From contig RGQW01000051.1 of the NCBI GenBank assembly GCA_010029945.1, forward strand, positions 1 through 10,479: a stretch of 10,479 nucleotides of DNA. The letters run 5' to 3'. This DNA comes from Actinomycetota bacterium (GTDB lineage Bacteria; Actinomycetota; Actinomycetes; S36-B12). The notes below the pieces were generated by a model, which was not told the origin of the DNA, did no database searches, and was given only the letters and a program-made list of their open reading frames with translations. Below are positions 1-7,026 of the stretch, piece after piece; position 1 is the first letter of the stretch; each line of letters begins with the position of its first letter. Both the position numbers and the translations under genes were made by a program.

Positions 1-185
1 ACCGTCGCCAGTCCCGCCACTCGCCACGCAAGCGAGTCCGACACGTACTCGATCGTTCCCGGCGAGAGGACTTGCCCCGCCAGCGAAGCCAGCGGCACCA
101 CCATGAACGCGAGCAGGAAGCCGGCGGGCGCGATCCACGCCCACCGCAACCAAGTCGGTGCCGTCATCGTGTTCGGTGCCGTCAT
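1..185 (-). CDS. thiP: Thiamine ABC transporter permease ThiP, N-terminal part
   Basis: Partial gene: only the first 61 codons are present and the frame stays open to the left edge. It begins MTAPNTMTAPTWLRWAWIAP and runs into a hydrophobic segment (about residues 13-37) that looks like the first membrane helix of an ABC permease. The identification as ThiP rests mainly on position: it starts 36 bases after the thiB stop on the same strand, which is the usual thiB-thiP(-thiQ) order. ThiP would form the inner-membrane channel that receives thiamine from ThiB. The start is uncertain. An exact 18-base tandem duplication (156-191) creates two in-frame ATGs, at 185 and 167, each preceded by the same bases, and neither has a convincing Shine-Dalgarno site. 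Expression is probably coupled to the TPP-regulated thiB transcript. Confidence 0.75.
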   Translation of the reverse strand, partial: MTAPNTMTAPTWLRWAWIAPAGFLLAFMVVPLASLAGQVLSPGTIEYVSDSLAWRVAGLAT

Positions 186-191
186 CGTGTT
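156..191. repeat. Exact 18-bp tandem duplication over the thiP start
   Basis: Bases 156-173 and 174-191 are identical (unit cggtgccgtcatcgtgtt). The unit is a multiple of three and in frame, so it repeats the peptide MTAPNT/MTAPT and supplies two equivalent ATG start codons for thiP. This is read directly from the sequence; replication slippage is the likely cause. Confidence 0.9.
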
Positions 192-221
192 ATGCGCTCG
201 AGAACGTGTGCGTGAGGAGCG

Positions 222-1301
222 CTAGCGGCCCATCACGGCACCCCACTGGGACAGAATCTCGTCGATGTTGTCCGCGATGTACTCCGAGGACAACTCCTCG
301 GCGTCGGGCACCTGCGGCGCGAAGCGTTCGAACACCTCGGGCAATGCCGTCCCGTCCCGTGCCGGGAAGACGAACATGTTCAGCGGGATGTCCGCTTGCA
401 CGTCCGGGGAGAGCAGCCAGTCGATGACGAGCGCGGCGGCCTCCGGCTGATCGGTCCCAGCGAGGATCCCGGCGTACTCCACTTGCCGGTAGCAGCCATC
501 GGTCATCACCGATGTGGAGGGCACCTCGGGCGGCTCGCCCTCGGCGTAGACGATCTCGGCCGGTGGGCTGGTGGCGTACGAGACGACGATGGGACGGTCG
601 CCACCACCACCGAAGGTGAAGTCGCCGTAGTAAGCGTCGCTCCATGAGCCGGCGACCTTCACCCCGTTCTCCCGCAGCTGTTGCCAGTAGTCGACCCAAC
701 CGTCGCCGTATCGGGACACGGTGGATAGCGCGAAAGCGAGGCCTGGGGACGACGTGCCGGGGTCTTGAACCACGAGCAGGTCGCGGTACTGCGGGTCGGT
801 GAGATCGTCGAGGGTGGTCGGGGGAGCGATGCCCTCGGCGGCGAAGTAGGTGTCGTCGATGTTGATGCACACATCGCCGAAATCGATCGGTGTCACTCGA
901 CCATCGAAGGACCGTTCGGCGAGCTCGGGGCGCAGCGCGTCGGCCTCGGTCGAGGTGTAGGCCTCGAAGACGTCGGAGTCCAAGGCCCGCGTCACGAGGG
1001 TGTTATCCACCCCGAAAATGACGTCGGCGGTGGGCGCTCCGGCGGCCAGGATGGCTCCGGCCACCATCGACCCCGCGTCACCACCGGACACCAACTCCAA
1101 GGTGACTCCCGTGGATGCCTCGAAGTCGGCGATGACGTCGTCGCTGAGCGCGAACGAGTCGTGCGTGAGTAGTTGAACGGTTTGACCGGCGAGGTCCGCG
1201 GTGCTCGCGGCCTCGGGCTCGGTGGTCTCGGAACTGCACGCGGCGAGCCCGAGAACGGACGCAAGGCTCATAGCGGCGAGAACTGCGGGAATGCGCTTCA
1301 T
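222..1301 (-). CDS. thiB: Thiamine-binding lipoprotein ThiB (ABC transporter substrate-binding protein)
   Basis: This 359-residue extracellular binding protein delivers thiamine to the ThiP permease. Residues 1-22 are a lipoprotein signal peptide: two basic residues, a hydrophobic core and the lipobox L19-A-A-C22, which would anchor the mature protein to the membrane outer face. Typical ThiB/AfuA-fold signatures follow: LLTHDSF (44-50), VIFGVDNTL (94-102), DPGTSSPGL (180-188) and SYATSP (241-246), the last two resembling the DPRTSTPGL and SYTTSP segments of known ThiB proteins. Length fits the family. The ATG at 1301 is preceded by GGAGG at a spacing of five, so the start is well supported. 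It is the first gene of the operon, directly behind a TPP riboswitch, and thiP follows after 36 bases. A related iron or polyamine binding protein would share the fold, but the riboswitch argues for thiamine. Confidence 0.93.
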   Translation of the reverse strand: MKRIPAVLAAMSLASVLGLAACSSETTEPEAASTADLAGQTVQLLTHDSFALSDDVIADFEASTGVTLELVSGGDAGSMVAGAILAAGAPTADVIFGVDNTLVTRALDSDVFEAYTSTEADALRPELAERSFDGRVTPIDFGDVCINIDDTYFAAEGIAPPTTLDDLTDPQYRDLLVVQDPGTSSPGLAFALSTVSRYGDGWVDYWQQLRENGVKVAGSWSDAYYGDFTFGGGGDRPIVVSYATSPPAEIVYAEGEPPEVPSTSVMTDGCYRQVEYAGILAGTDQPEAAALVIDWLLSPDVQADIPLNMFVFPARDGTALPEVFERFAPQVPDAEELSSEYIADNIDEILSQWGAVMGR

Positions 1302-1305
1302 GTTT

Positions 1306-1402
1306 CCTCCCTAGCGCTGGCATTACCCAGATCAGGTTCAGCGGGTCGGCAGACGCGTCTGCCCTCTCAGCCCACCGCCATCGCGTGAGCTCCCCTTGGT
1401 GG
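1306..1402 (-). promoter_or_regulatory. TPP riboswitch (THI element) upstream of thiB
   Basis: Read on the minus strand, this leader contains the conserved TPP-aptamer blocks in order: GGGGAGC, then GGGCTGAGAGG (CTGAGA at 1370-1365), a perfectly self-complementary variable arm (1348-1363), GACCC, then TGAACCTGATCTGGGTAATG (1340-1321) and CCAGCGCTAGGGA. TPP binding represses thiamine genes in this class. The element ends inside the thiB ribosome-binding site: GGAGG (1310-1306) could pair with CCACC (1402-1398), with one A-A mismatch, in the closing P1 stem. I therefore infer that bound TPP hides the ribosome site, acting on translation; no separate terminator is visible between aptamer and ATG. 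Exact outer boundaries are approximate. Confidence 0.95.
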
Positions 1403-1424
1403 TATTCAGTTGTCCTGGACGCAA

Positions 1425-1454
1425 CCTATAGGTGCATCGGCTAACGGAAGTCTA
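1425..1454 (-). promoter_or_regulatory. Candidate promoter of the thiB operon
   Basis: On the minus strand, TAGACT (1454-1449, 4 of 6 matches to TTGACA) lies 18 bases before TATAGG (1430-1425, 4 of 6 matches to TATAAT). This would start transcription near 1418, just ahead of the TPP aptamer and behind the stop of the upstream oxidoreductase gene. The -10 region lies in a 10-base palindrome (acctataggt, 1424-1433). It is a pattern match in the expected place only. Confidence 0.4.
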
Positions 1455-1475
1455 CTGCGCCGCAGCGACCGTGCA

Positions 1476-2636
1476 TCAATACCGAACTTCGGTCCACGCA
1501 CCCGAGGCGGCACTCGCCCGGATGGCGTCCGCGACGCACGCTCCGTGGTAGCCGTCGACGAAAGTGGGGTAGCGCGGCGCAGCGGCGGGCCCACCGCGAG
1601 CAACATCGTCGTACACGCTCGCGAAGAACGCGGTGAACGCCTCGGCGTACCCCTCGACGTGACCGCCCGGGTAGAACGCCACCGAGCGTGCCTCGTCGGA
1701 CAGGTGCACGGGATCTTTCAACAGGACCTCACTGGTGCGGCCGCGCCGACCGATCCACAACGTGTCACTGGCTTCCGAACTCCACATCAACGCCCGCTGT
1801 GATCCGGCGAGCTCGAATCGCAGATCGTTCTTGCGGCCCGCCGACACCTGGGACACCGAGAACGAGCCGCGGGCGCCTCCCTCGAGGCGCAATAGAACGC
1901 TGGCCGCATCGTCGGTGTCGATCGACACGGGTTCGCCCCCGGCTGCGGACGCCCCGCTGAACGTCTCGACCTCCCCGTGCGGTCGGTACCGCACAGGAAT
2001 GAACGTGTGCAGATCCGCGCAGACCTCGGTGACGCGCCGCCCGGAGATCCACGACATCAGATCCAGCCAGTGTGAGCCGATGTCGGCCACCGAGCGCAGA
2101 TCGCCTGCCCGCTCGGAGTCCAAGCGCCAATTCCAGTCGGTGTCCTCGAACAACCAATCCTGGTGATACGACCCGGTCAGGAAGCGTGGCTCTCCCAACT
2201 CGCCAGAGAGCATCATCGCGTGCGCTTCATGCATCAAGGGGTAGAAGCGAAAGTTGAAGCAGGTCGCATGAACGACCCCGGCAGCCTGCGCGGCATCGAC
2301 CATGGCGCCGGCGCTCGCAGAGTCGAGCGCCATTGGCTTCTCGCAAATGATGTGCTTACCGGCGCTGGCGACCGCGATCGCCTGGGATGCGTGCACATGA
2401 TTCGGGCTCGCGATGTGCACAACGTCGATATCGGGTTGCTCGAGTAGCTCCTCGAGACCGGAGTAGACAACCGGAACGCCCCAGGCCGTCGCCTTCGCTT
2501 GCGCCCGATCCGGGCTCGAACCCACCAGGCCCACCACCGTTGCTCCGGCTCGTCGCGCGCACTCCACGTGCACCGCACCGATCTGCCCGGTCCCGACGAT
2601 GGCAACGGTGGGTGATGCGTCCTCGGGTGCGTTCAT
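1476..2636 (-). CDS. Gfo/Idh/MocA family NAD(P)-dependent oxidoreductase
   Basis: A 386-residue protein of usual length for this family, whose members oxidise or reduce hydroxyl groups of sugars, inositols and related compounds with NAD(P). The N-terminal Rossmann fold shows VAIVGTGQIG (11-20; glycines 15, 17 and 20 for the dinucleotide), then HIASPNHVH (74-82) and the family's cofactor/catalytic motif E99-K-P101. The C-terminal substrate half has DIGSHWLDL (185-193), corresponding to the conserved D-x-G-x-H-x2-D segment, with H189 the probable catalytic histidine. The ATG at 2636 has GAGGA seven bases upstream. It diverges from the DUF1479 gene across 153 bases, suggesting shared control and perhaps a shared substrate. 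The exact substrate cannot be read from the sequence. It runs toward thiB, but a thiamine role is not implied. Confidence 0.9.
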   Translation of the reverse strand: MNAPEDASPTVAIVGTGQIGAVHVECARRAGATVVGLVGSSPDRAQAKATAWGVPVVYSGLEELLEQPDIDVVHIASPNHVHASQAIAVASAGKHIICEKPMALDSASAGAMVDAAQAAGVVHATCFNFRFYPLMHEAHAMMLSGELGEPRFLTGSYHQDWLFEDTDWNWRLDSERAGDLRSVADIGSHWLDLMSWISGRRVTEVCADLHTFIPVRYRPHGEVETFSGASAAGGEPVSIDTDDAASVLLRLEGGARGSFSVSQVSAGRKNDLRFELAGSQRALMWSSEASDTLWIGRRGRTSEVLLKDPVHLSDEARSVAFYPGGHVEGYAEAFTAFFASVYDDVARGGPAAAPRYPTFVDGYHGACVADAIRASAASGAWTEVRY

Positions 2637-2789
2637 TGATCGTCCTCATCGGTTGGGCGTGCCGAGTGAATCTAGCGGTTGTGGAGTCCGGTTTTTGCGC
2701 ATCGCGGGTTTTCGATCGCGTTACTCTCTGGTTCACGAGCACCGGCACCAGCACCGGCACCCGGTGGACGCCGCACGTGAGGAGATGCC
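2637..2789. promoter_or_regulatory. Divergent intergenic region of oxidoreductase and DUF1479 genes
   Basis: This 153-base stretch must hold promoters for both flanking genes. On the minus strand TAGATT (4 of 6 to TATAAT) lies in a plausible place, but without a good -35. On the plus strand only TACTCT is a weak candidate. Near the DUF1479 start there is an imperfect 12-base double repeat (gcaccggcacca, then gcaccggcaccc) and a hairpin CACCGG-cac-CCGGTG (2752-2766), 23 bases before the ATG. This hairpin could fold in the mRNA leader just ahead of the ribosome-binding site. No recognisable operator was found. Confidence 0.4.
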
Positions 2790-4082
2790 ATGACTGTGTC
2801 CGCTTCACCCTCGGTGGAAGCGCTGCCCCACTGGGAGGAGACCCCGGAGGATCTCCCGGCCGCCATCCGCGAGATCAAGTCGGCCATCCGCGCGTCGATC
2901 GAGTCGAGCGGCCGATCGGTGGAGCAGGTCGCGCAGGCCCTCGAGGAGCGCATCGCCGAGCGCGTGCGGGTGATCGAAGCGGCGAAGGCCGCGGGGGAGT
3001 CGATCTGGCCGGAGATCGACTTCGACGACATCGCCCGAGGCACCGTCACCGAAGCGCAACGAGACCTGGTCAAGACGCGCGGGTGCCTGGTGGTGCGCGG
3101 CCACTTCGACCGTGAGCAGGCGTTGGAGTGGGACCGGTCCATCCTCGACTACGTCGAAGGCAACCACTTCTTCGAGGACTACCGGGGATCGGGGGATGAC
3201 TTCTTCGCCTCGGTCGGCTCCCGTCCGGAGATCTACCCGATCTACTGGTCGCACGCCCAGATGCAGGCGCGGCAAAGCGACCGGATGGCCGCGGTGCAGT
3301 CCTTCATGAACAACCTCTGGACGAGCACGTCGATGGATGTCGAGTGGTTCGACCCCGAGCGCGATTCCTTGTATCCGGATCGGATTCGGCGACGTCCCGA
3401 GGGAGCGGACTCTGCCGGCCTGGGAACACACATCGACACGGGAACGTTGGACTTGTGGATGACGAAGGCCTATCAACGCGCCTTCCGTCACGTCTACGAC
3501 GGTTCCATCGAAGAGTACGACCCGTGGGATGCGACGTTTCGAACCGAAGGACCTCAATACCCCGGGACGACCATGTGCTCGGCATTCCGCACCTTCCAGG
3601 GGTGGACGGCGCTGTCGGACATGGACTTCGACCAGGGTGTCCTGCACGCGATACCGATCCCCGAAACGATGGCGTACCTACTGCTGCGGCCGATGTTGGA
3701 CGACACCGACGATGACGACATGTGCGGCGTCATGGTCAACAAGGTGTTCCCGATCAACGAGAAGTGGCACGAGTTACCGATGCAAGCCTTGAGTGGGATC
3801 CCGAGTGTGCGCGCGGGTGATTCGGTGTGGTGGCACTGCGATCTCGTGCATGGGGTGGCGCCGGTGTTCGATCAACAAGGCTGGGGCAACGTGATGTACA
3901 TCCCGGCCGCCCCGTGGTGCCCGCGCAACCGTGAGTACGCGCCGATCGCGTTCGAGGCGTTCGCCACCGGGTCAAGCCCGAGCGACTTCCCGGCCGAGCA
4001 CTACGAGCGCCAGTGGCCGGATCGCTTCTCGGTCGAAGAGTTAAATGACCGAGGCCGCCGCGGATTCGGCATCGCGGACTAG
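2790..4082 (+). CDS. DUF1479 family protein (YbiU-like putative Fe(II)-dependent oxygenase)
   Basis: This 430-residue protein matches the DUF1479 family typified by E. coli YbiU in length and in its order of segments: an N-terminal helical part, an RGCLVVRGHF strand (97-106), a long central part with NNLW (174-177), and a double-stranded beta-helix core. The putative metal site is H214-x-D216 in GTHIDTGTLDLW, with a distal histidine at H354 (VHGV) or H349 (WWHCD). This is the H-x-D...H layout of Fe(II)/2-oxoglutarate enzymes. The family's substrate is not known to me, so a hydroxylase or oxygenase activity is an inference. The ATG is preceded by GAGGAG at suitable spacing. A PPOX-like flavoprotein gene follows after 18 bases, probably in the same operon, and an oxidoreductase gene diverges upstream. 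Confidence 0.85.
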   Translation: MTVSASPSVEALPHWEETPEDLPAAIREIKSAIRASIESSGRSVEQVAQALEERIAERVRVIEAAKAAGESIWPEIDFDDIARGTVTEAQRDLVKTRGCLVVRGHFDREQALEWDRSILDYVEGNHFFEDYRGSGDDFFASVGSRPEIYPIYWSHAQMQARQSDRMAAVQSFMNNLWTSTSMDVEWFDPERDSLYPDRIRRRPEGADSAGLGTHIDTGTLDLWMTKAYQRAFRHVYDGSIEEYDPWDATFRTEGPQYPGTTMCSAFRTFQGWTALSDMDFDQGVLHAIPIPETMAYLLLRPMLDDTDDDDMCGVMVNKVFPINEKWHELPMQALSGIPSVRAGDSVWWHCDLVHGVAPVFDQQGWGNVMYIPAAPWCPRNREYAPIAFEAFATGSSPSDFPAEHYERQWPDRFSVEELNDRGRRGFGIAD

Positions 4083-4100
4083 ACGGCACGGGAGCAGGAC

Positions 4101-4646
4101 ATGGCGGAAGTCTTCGACGGGATTGACGAACGGCTGGCCGAGTGGATCGCGGCGCAACCGTTGTTCTTCGTTGCCACGGCGCCCATGTCGGCAGATGGGC
4201 ACGTCAACTGCTCACCTAAGGGACTACCGGGCACGTTCGCGGTGCTCGGCGAAAACGAGGTCGCCTACCTCGACCTCACCGGCAGCGGAGCGGAAACGAT
4301 CGCCCACGTGAAAGAGAACGGCCGCATCGTGATCATGTTCTGTGCGTTCACCAAGCGTCCCCGGATCGTCCGGCTGCACGGCACCGCCCGAGTGGTCGAG
4401 GCGGGGAGTGCGGAATTCTCCGAACTGGCCGATCGGTTCGCCGATTACCTCGGCGCCCGCTCGATCGTGCGCATCGCCGTGGACCGGGTGTCCGACTCCT
4501 GCGGTTACGGCGTCCCAGCAATGGAGTTCGTTCGTGAGCGCGAGAACCTGCCCCTAGATCACGCGAAGCGTGGAGCCGACGGACTCGAGGCCTACCGGCA
4601 GGACAACAACACCGTCAGCCTCGACGGCCTGCCCGCGCTGCCCTAG
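4101..4646 (+). CDS. Pyridoxamine 5'-phosphate oxidase-like FMN-binding protein
   Basis: A 181-residue split-barrel flavin reductase/PPOX-superfamily protein. Recognisable segments are PLFFVATAP (20-28), the DGHVNCSPKG turn (32-41) typical of the FMN-phosphate binding edge, the LDLTGSGAET segment (58-66), RIVIMFCAF (75-83) and the RLHGTARVV strand (91-99). These agree with the pyridoxamine 5'-phosphate oxidase-related group rather than true PdxH: the protein is shorter and I see no PdxH C-terminal substrate-binding signature. The likely role is an FMN- or F420-linked redox reaction of unknown substrate. The start at 4101 has GGGAGCAGG upstream. The 18-base gap from the DUF1479 gene suggests cotranscription. 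Paired inverted repeats follow the stop. Confidence 0.85.
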   Translation: MAEVFDGIDERLAEWIAAQPLFFVATAPMSADGHVNCSPKGLPGTFAVLGENEVAYLDLTGSGAETIAHVKENGRIVIMFCAFTKRPRIVRLHGTARVVEAGSAEFSELADRFADYLGARSIVRIAVDRVSDSCGYGVPAMEFVRERENLPLDHAKRGADGLEAYRQDNNTVSLDGLPALP

Positions 4647-4688
4647 AGGTGATCGTTGTCGCCTCTAGGACTCACCGACTCCGGTGAG
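4642..4688 (+). terminator. Two consecutive hairpins after the PPOX-like gene
   Basis: CCTAGAGG (4642-4649) pairs perfectly with CCTCTAGG (4662-4669) across a 12-base loop and contains the stop codon. Immediately after it, CTCACCG (4671-4677) pairs with CGGTGAG (4682-4688) across a 4-base loop. There is no T-tract, so this is only a possible terminator or mRNA-stabilising structure at the end of the DUF1479-PPOX transcript. Confidence 0.4.
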
Positions 4689-4753
4689 CCGGGCAAGGAT
4701 CGACGCTGTGCGGAATCCGACCGCGCCGTGGCCTGATTTGCAACAATCAACCG

Positions 4754-6493
4754 ATGGGAACAGTGGGCTGGCGTGATCGACTGGGTGGCCCATGGGCGTT
4801 CTCCTGGCGCGCCTCACTCGTCGGCTCTGCACTGATTTCGCTGCTGATCATCGTGCGCGGCAGCGCGCTCAGCGGAAGTGACCCGAGCCCGTCGGGGGTC
4901 ATCGCCTGGGTCGGTGTCGCGCTCGTCGCGGTCGCGGCGAAATCGGCATGGCAGTTCGGAGCGGATCGATCGATCCTGCAGCAGCGCCACAACACGCAGC
5001 TGTCCTTGACCCGTGTCTTCGTCTTCTACTCCATCTCCGGGCTGATCTTCGGTGCCGGCTTGGTGATCGCGGAGTTGTGGATCAGCCCCGAAGGGTCGAC
5101 GGCCTCGGCCGGCGACGCCATCGTGCGAGCAGTCGCCCTAGCCGCGGCGACGGTCTGCTGGTACGTCGTCACCACGATCTTGTTCGATGCTCGTGAGCGC
5201 TTCTGGCGGCAACGCGAGCAGCTGCTCGAAGAACTAGTGGCATCGCAGATGGCGCAGATCCAAGAAGAGCAAGTGCTGGACGGCTTACGCGATCAAGTTC
5301 GCGCGGACCTCGAGCAGCCCCTCGCCGAAGCCAAACTCCTCACCGCGACCGCACTGCTCGAGAACGACGACTCCACCTCCTCGGCGGTCCCAGAGCGCTT
5401 GCGCGAGTTGGCGTCCGGGTCGGTCCGATCGCTCAGCCACGAGATGATGGAGGAGCAGCAGCGCCACTACTCCCAAGGACGGCTGCGGGATGTGTGGAAG
5501 ACCTTCGCGTTGGAGATTCGTTTCGCTATCGGGCCGGTGCTGATCCTGATCGTCATGGCCTACGCGATAGACACGGCGGTGCGCAACCAGTCCCAGGTCG
5601 GTATCGCGTCCACGATCGCATTCTCGGTGATTGGCGCGGTGTGCATGTGGTTGGCGAACAAGGCGATGGACCGGGTGCCCACATGGCGGATCCCCATCTA
5701 CGCGATCACCTTTCTTGTCATGGTGGTGCTGGCGTTGATGCACGTGTCGGGCGTGACGTTCGCGGGAATGGCCGACGGTGAGTTGGCCACGATCGACATG
5801 TCCTGGGCAGAAGTCGGCTTCCTGGTGTTGTTGGCATCGACCGGCTTGCTGGGCACGTCCTACGCCGCGGCGGTGTTGTCGAATCGGGAGCAGGTGCTGG
5901 ACCGGCTTCGCGAGGACGCGGACCTCTCACTCGCGCAAGAAATCGCCAACGCTCAACGCCTGGCATCCACGACCCGCCAACTGGGCTCGGAACTGCACGG
6001 CGCCTTACAGACCCGGCTGCTGGTGTGTGCGGGGGCCATCGATAGCGCGCTGGCGAACGAAGACGCCGACGCCCGGCGTGATGCGTTGAACCAGGCGTGG
6101 GACGTGCTCAAGACACCGCTGGAATCACAACAGCAGGCCGGCTCCATCCAAGAATGCGTTGATCAGCGCGTCGCCGCATGGACCGGACTGCTAGATGTCC
6201 GTTGCGACATGGCCGCCTCGATCGGCGCACTCGGTGGCTCTCTCGCACGATCGGTGGACGTCGTCATCGAAGAAGGCTTAGCGAACGCCTACCGGCACGG
6301 TGATGCGACGCGCGTTGATGTGAACATCTGGGCCGACGGCAACGACATCGTGGTGGAGATCATCGATGACGGTCGTGGTCTGGGTGACGTCATCTCCGGG
6401 ATGGGATCGCAGCGGATGGCAGCTGTTGGTGCGTTGAGCCTGACGGCCCACACGGGGGGCGGGACGGCGTTGACCGTCGCTGTGTCGAGATAG
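4754..6493 (+). CDS. Membrane histidine kinase (HisKA_3/HATPase type) with duplicated membrane-helix module
   Basis: A 579-residue protein. Eight probable membrane helices fall in two groups of four (about 22-38, 48-66, 88-110, 124-144 and 255-275, 283-303, 314-334, 352-375), each followed by a charged helical region. The second such region carries the phosphoacceptor segment LGSELHGALQ, with H415, resembling the ELHD motif of NarL/DesK-type kinases. The ATP-binding domain shows the N-box E506-EGLANAYRH515 (N511), the G1 box DDGRGL (538-543) and GMG...GGGT (549-571). Two features are odd: the residue after H415 is glycine rather than Asp/Glu, and the first helical region seems to be a degenerate copy with Glu187 at the histidine position. 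No response regulator lies in the window. The start has no Shine-Dalgarno site; AACAAT six bases upstream suggests a leaderless transcript. The GNAT gene follows after 7 bases. Confidence 0.85.
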   Translation: MGTVGWRDRLGGPWAFSWRASLVGSALISLLIIVRGSALSGSDPSPSGVIAWVGVALVAVAAKSAWQFGADRSILQQRHNTQLSLTRVFVFYSISGLIFGAGLVIAELWISPEGSTASAGDAIVRAVALAAATVCWYVVTTILFDARERFWRQREQLLEELVASQMAQIQEEQVLDGLRDQVRADLEQPLAEAKLLTATALLENDDSTSSAVPERLRELASGSVRSLSHEMMEEQQRHYSQGRLRDVWKTFALEIRFAIGPVLILIVMAYAIDTAVRNQSQVGIASTIAFSVIGAVCMWLANKAMDRVPTWRIPIYAITFLVMVVLALMHVSGVTFAGMADGELATIDMSWAEVGFLVLLASTGLLGTSYAAAVLSNREQVLDRLREDADLSLAQEIANAQRLASTTRQLGSELHGALQTRLLVCAGAIDSALANEDADARRDALNQAWDVLKTPLESQQQAGSIQECVDQRVAAWTGLLDVRCDMAASIGALGGSLARSVDVVIEEGLANAYRHGDATRVDVNIWADGNDIVVEIIDDGRGLGDVISGMGSQRMAAVGALSLTAHTGGGTALTVAVSR

Positions 6494-6500
6494 TGGGGTC

Positions 6501-7004
6501 ATGACCAACCCCGTTGTGGTGCGCCGTGCCACGGGAGATGATCTGGCGGCGGCGGCCCGGATCAGTGTCGAGGCATACCTCGGCGCCGGACAGCTCGACG
6601 ACGGCCCGGACGGCTTCTACGGCACGGTGCTCGCCGACACCGGATCCAGAGAGAGCGACGCGCTACTGCTGGTGGCTGTTCGGCAGGACAAGGTGGTGGG
6701 AACGGTGACGATCTGCCCGCCGGCATCACCGTTTCGGGAGATTGGCCGCGATGGAGAAGTCGAGTTCCGCTTCCTGGCTGTCGCGCCCGAGGCGTGGGGG
6801 TACGGCGTGGGCAACGCTCTCGTGGCGGCGTGCGAGGAGCACGCGCGCTCGACCGGGTCGAATCGACTCGTGATTTGTGTCCGGGACATCAACGCAGCCG
6901 CGATGACGCTCTATGCACGTCACGGCTTCCAGCGCTTGCCCGATCGCGACTGGCATCCGGTTCCCGACGTCGCCCTCTTAGCCTTCGAGAAGAACCTGAC
7001 CTGA
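6501..7004 (+). CDS. GNAT family N-acetyltransferase
   Basis: A 167-residue single-domain GNAT protein, which would transfer an acetyl group from acetyl-CoA to an unknown amine. Motif A is clear: FRFLAVAPEAWGYGVGNALV (89-108), with the strand FLAV and the pyrophosphate-binding loop G100-Y-G102-V-G104, followed by the helix AACEEHAR. Motif B is RLVICVRDINAAAMTLYARHGFQ (122-144), where N131 and Y138-ARHGF are typical. The usual Gln/Arg at the start of the loop (Q/R-x2-G-x-G/A) appears to be Trp99 or Ala98. Only 7 bases separate it from the kinase stop, so it is probably cotranscribed and perhaps translationally coupled. The Shine-Dalgarno candidate is weak (gtgggg). The functional link to the kinase is unknown. 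Confidence 0.88.
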   Translation: MTNPVVVRRATGDDLAAAARISVEAYLGAGQLDDGPDGFYGTVLADTGSRESDALLLVAVRQDKVVGTVTICPPASPFREIGRDGEVEFRFLAVAPEAWGYGVGNALVAACEEHARSTGSNRLVICVRDINAAAMTLYARHGFQRLPDRDWHPVPDVALLAFEKNLT

Positions 7005-7012
7005 CAGGTCAG
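6996..7012. terminator. Symmetric hairpin between convergent GNAT and DUF2834 genes
   Basis: CTGACCTG-a-CAGGTCAG is a perfect inverted repeat spanning the GNAT stop codon, giving a 6-bp stem with a 5-base loop in practice. It sits in the 22-base space between two convergent genes, so it could end transcription from both sides. It lacks a T-tract. Confidence 0.35.
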
Positions 7013-7026
7013 CTCGCCTGCCGCGG

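Noticed and set aside
190..870. Minus-strand 226-residue frame inside thiB
   Set aside because: It is an Arg/His-rich out-of-frame shadow of thiB, which has a signal peptide, family motifs and a riboswitch.
2741..2762. Imperfect double repeat gcaccggcacca/gcaccggcaccc as a regulatory repeat array
   Set aside because: Only two imperfect copies are present in a GC-rich leader, which is too little to call an operator; it is mentioned within the intergenic feature only.
2805..3647. Minus-strand 280-residue frame opposite the DUF1479 gene
   Set aside because: It has the composition of a mirror frame of a high-GC gene; the plus-strand gene has family motifs and a good ribosome site.
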